Part shown: piece by piece, positions 63,586-64,000 of the stretch
How positions within the stretch are numbered: position 1 is the first letter of the stretch
Layout: each line of letters begins with the position of its first letter
Source of the DNA: Bacillus alveayuensis
Lineage (GTDB): Bacteria; Bacillota; Bacilli; Bacillales; Aeribacillaceae
DNA length: 64,000 bases
Reading direction: 5' to 3'
Assembly (NCBI GenBank): GCA_030812955.1
Contig: JAUSTR010000010.1
Location: 1-64,000 of the forward strand
Position numbers and translations under genes: made by a program
Notes under the pieces: model-generated
Told to the model about the DNA's origin: nothing
The model's input: only the letters and a program-made list of their open reading frames with translations
The model's database searches: none

Positions 63586-64000
63586 ATGTTCAAAAATCGA
63601 GTGAAAAATGAACGAGGCTTAACGTTAGTAGAATTATTAGCGGTCATTGTTATTTTAGGCGTAATCGCAGCAGTCGCAGTTCCATCCATCGGAAACATTA
63701 TCCAAAAATCGAAAGAAGACGGAGTAAAAGCAGATGCAATTGCCATTTTAAATGCGGCGAAGTTGTATATCACTGAACAAAACGTAGACACAACATCAGG
63801 TGCAGTAACAATTACTAAAGACGATTTAGTAGACTATTTAGAAGATAGTGGAACAGAATGGCAAGGTAATGGCCCTACCATCACTTATAATTCTAATAAC
63901 CAATTAACAATTTCTGGTTCAGCTACAGCAGGTAATAAAACATTAACTTTTGATAATGCAACGATTAAAGATATTAATGATGATGATAGTGGCGACAATA
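63586..64000 (+). CDS. pilA: Major type IV pilin (PilA), cut by window edge
   Basis: 138 codons visible, no stop. Strong AAGGAGGT seven bases before ATG. Type III signal: leader MFKNRVKNERG, cleavage before LTLVELLAVI, Glu at +5, helix VIVILGVIAAVAVPSIGNII. The head region is Thr/Asn/Asp-rich (TITYNSNNQLTISGSATAGN), ending in DDDSGDN. Follows pilC by 18 bp with its own strong ribosome site, as expected for the most abundant subunit. Confidence 0.92.
   Translation, partial: MFKNRVKNERGLTLVELLAVIVILGVIAAVAVPSIGNIIQKSKEDGVKADAIAILNAAKLYITEQNVDTTSGAVTITKDDLVDYLEDSGTEWQGNGPTITYNSNNQLTISGSATAGNKTLTFDNATIKDINDDDSGDN

Noticed and set aside
63561..63791. Minus-strand frame opposite the pilin gene
   Set aside because: Shadow of pilA, which has a perfect ribosome site and a prepilin signal.

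Overview
The window looks like chromosomal DNA of a low-GC Gram-positive member of the Bacillaceae. The evidence is strong Shine-Dalgarno sites (AAGGAGG type) before nearly every gene, U-tract terminators, a spore-lysis-type SleB/CwlJ hydrolase, a stand-alone bacterial nitric oxide synthase, an intracellular subtilisin, a YitT protein and the CblT/CblS route for alpha-ribazole. I did not fix the genus. No rRNA, tRNA, CRISPR array, phage or insertion sequence was recognised.

Region by region. (1) 206-11343, minus strand: a cobalamin riboswitch followed by btuF-btuC-btuD/cbiZ-cbiB-cobD-cobU-cobQ-cobS-cobC, a second CobU-like gene, then cblT-cblS. Together they import corrinoids, trim the side chain, rebuild it and attach a salvaged alpha-ribazole. 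No corrin-ring genes and no ATP:corrinoid adenosyltransferase are present here. A palindromic element (1480-1681) lies between the CobU-like gene and cblT; a second copy is at 32347-32530. (2) 11545-32214: an aromatic-acid catabolic region. It holds two gentisate modules (dioxygenase plus FAH hydrolase), one with a CoA-thioesterase next to a CoA ligase, the other with a DinB-fold protein that is a candidate thiol-dependent maleylpyruvate isomerase. It also holds a TRAP transporter, a LigB-type extradiol dioxygenase, an ACMSD-like decarboxylase, an MFS carrier, a PaaK-like ligase, a flavin monooxygenase, four IclR regulators and an aldehyde dehydrogenase remnant. (3) 32591-39760: intracellular protease, a leaderless two-enzyme autolysin, nitric oxide synthase, AEC carrier, YitT, DUF1540 and a histidine phosphatase. 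(4) 39888-51375: thiC under a TPP riboswitch, a SleB-like hydrolase, CstA, a CC-motif protein, M19 dipeptidase, D-amino-acid transaminase, YtcJ-like amidohydrolase, nitronate monooxygenase, a PH-domain protein and a broken DinB gene. (5) 51538-55312: a GntR-ABC transporter-ECF sigma operon. (6) 55484-64000: a type IV pilus locus. Minor pilins and a repeat-bearing PilX-like protein run leftward; a VanW-like lipoprotein, pilB, pilT, pilC and the major pilin run rightward and leave the window.

The points most worth following up are the DinB protein inside a gentisate operon, the repeat-bearing pilin-like protein of the pilus locus, the two CobU paralogues with complementary motif losses, the DinB pseudogene with two TAA codons, and the repeated palindromic element.
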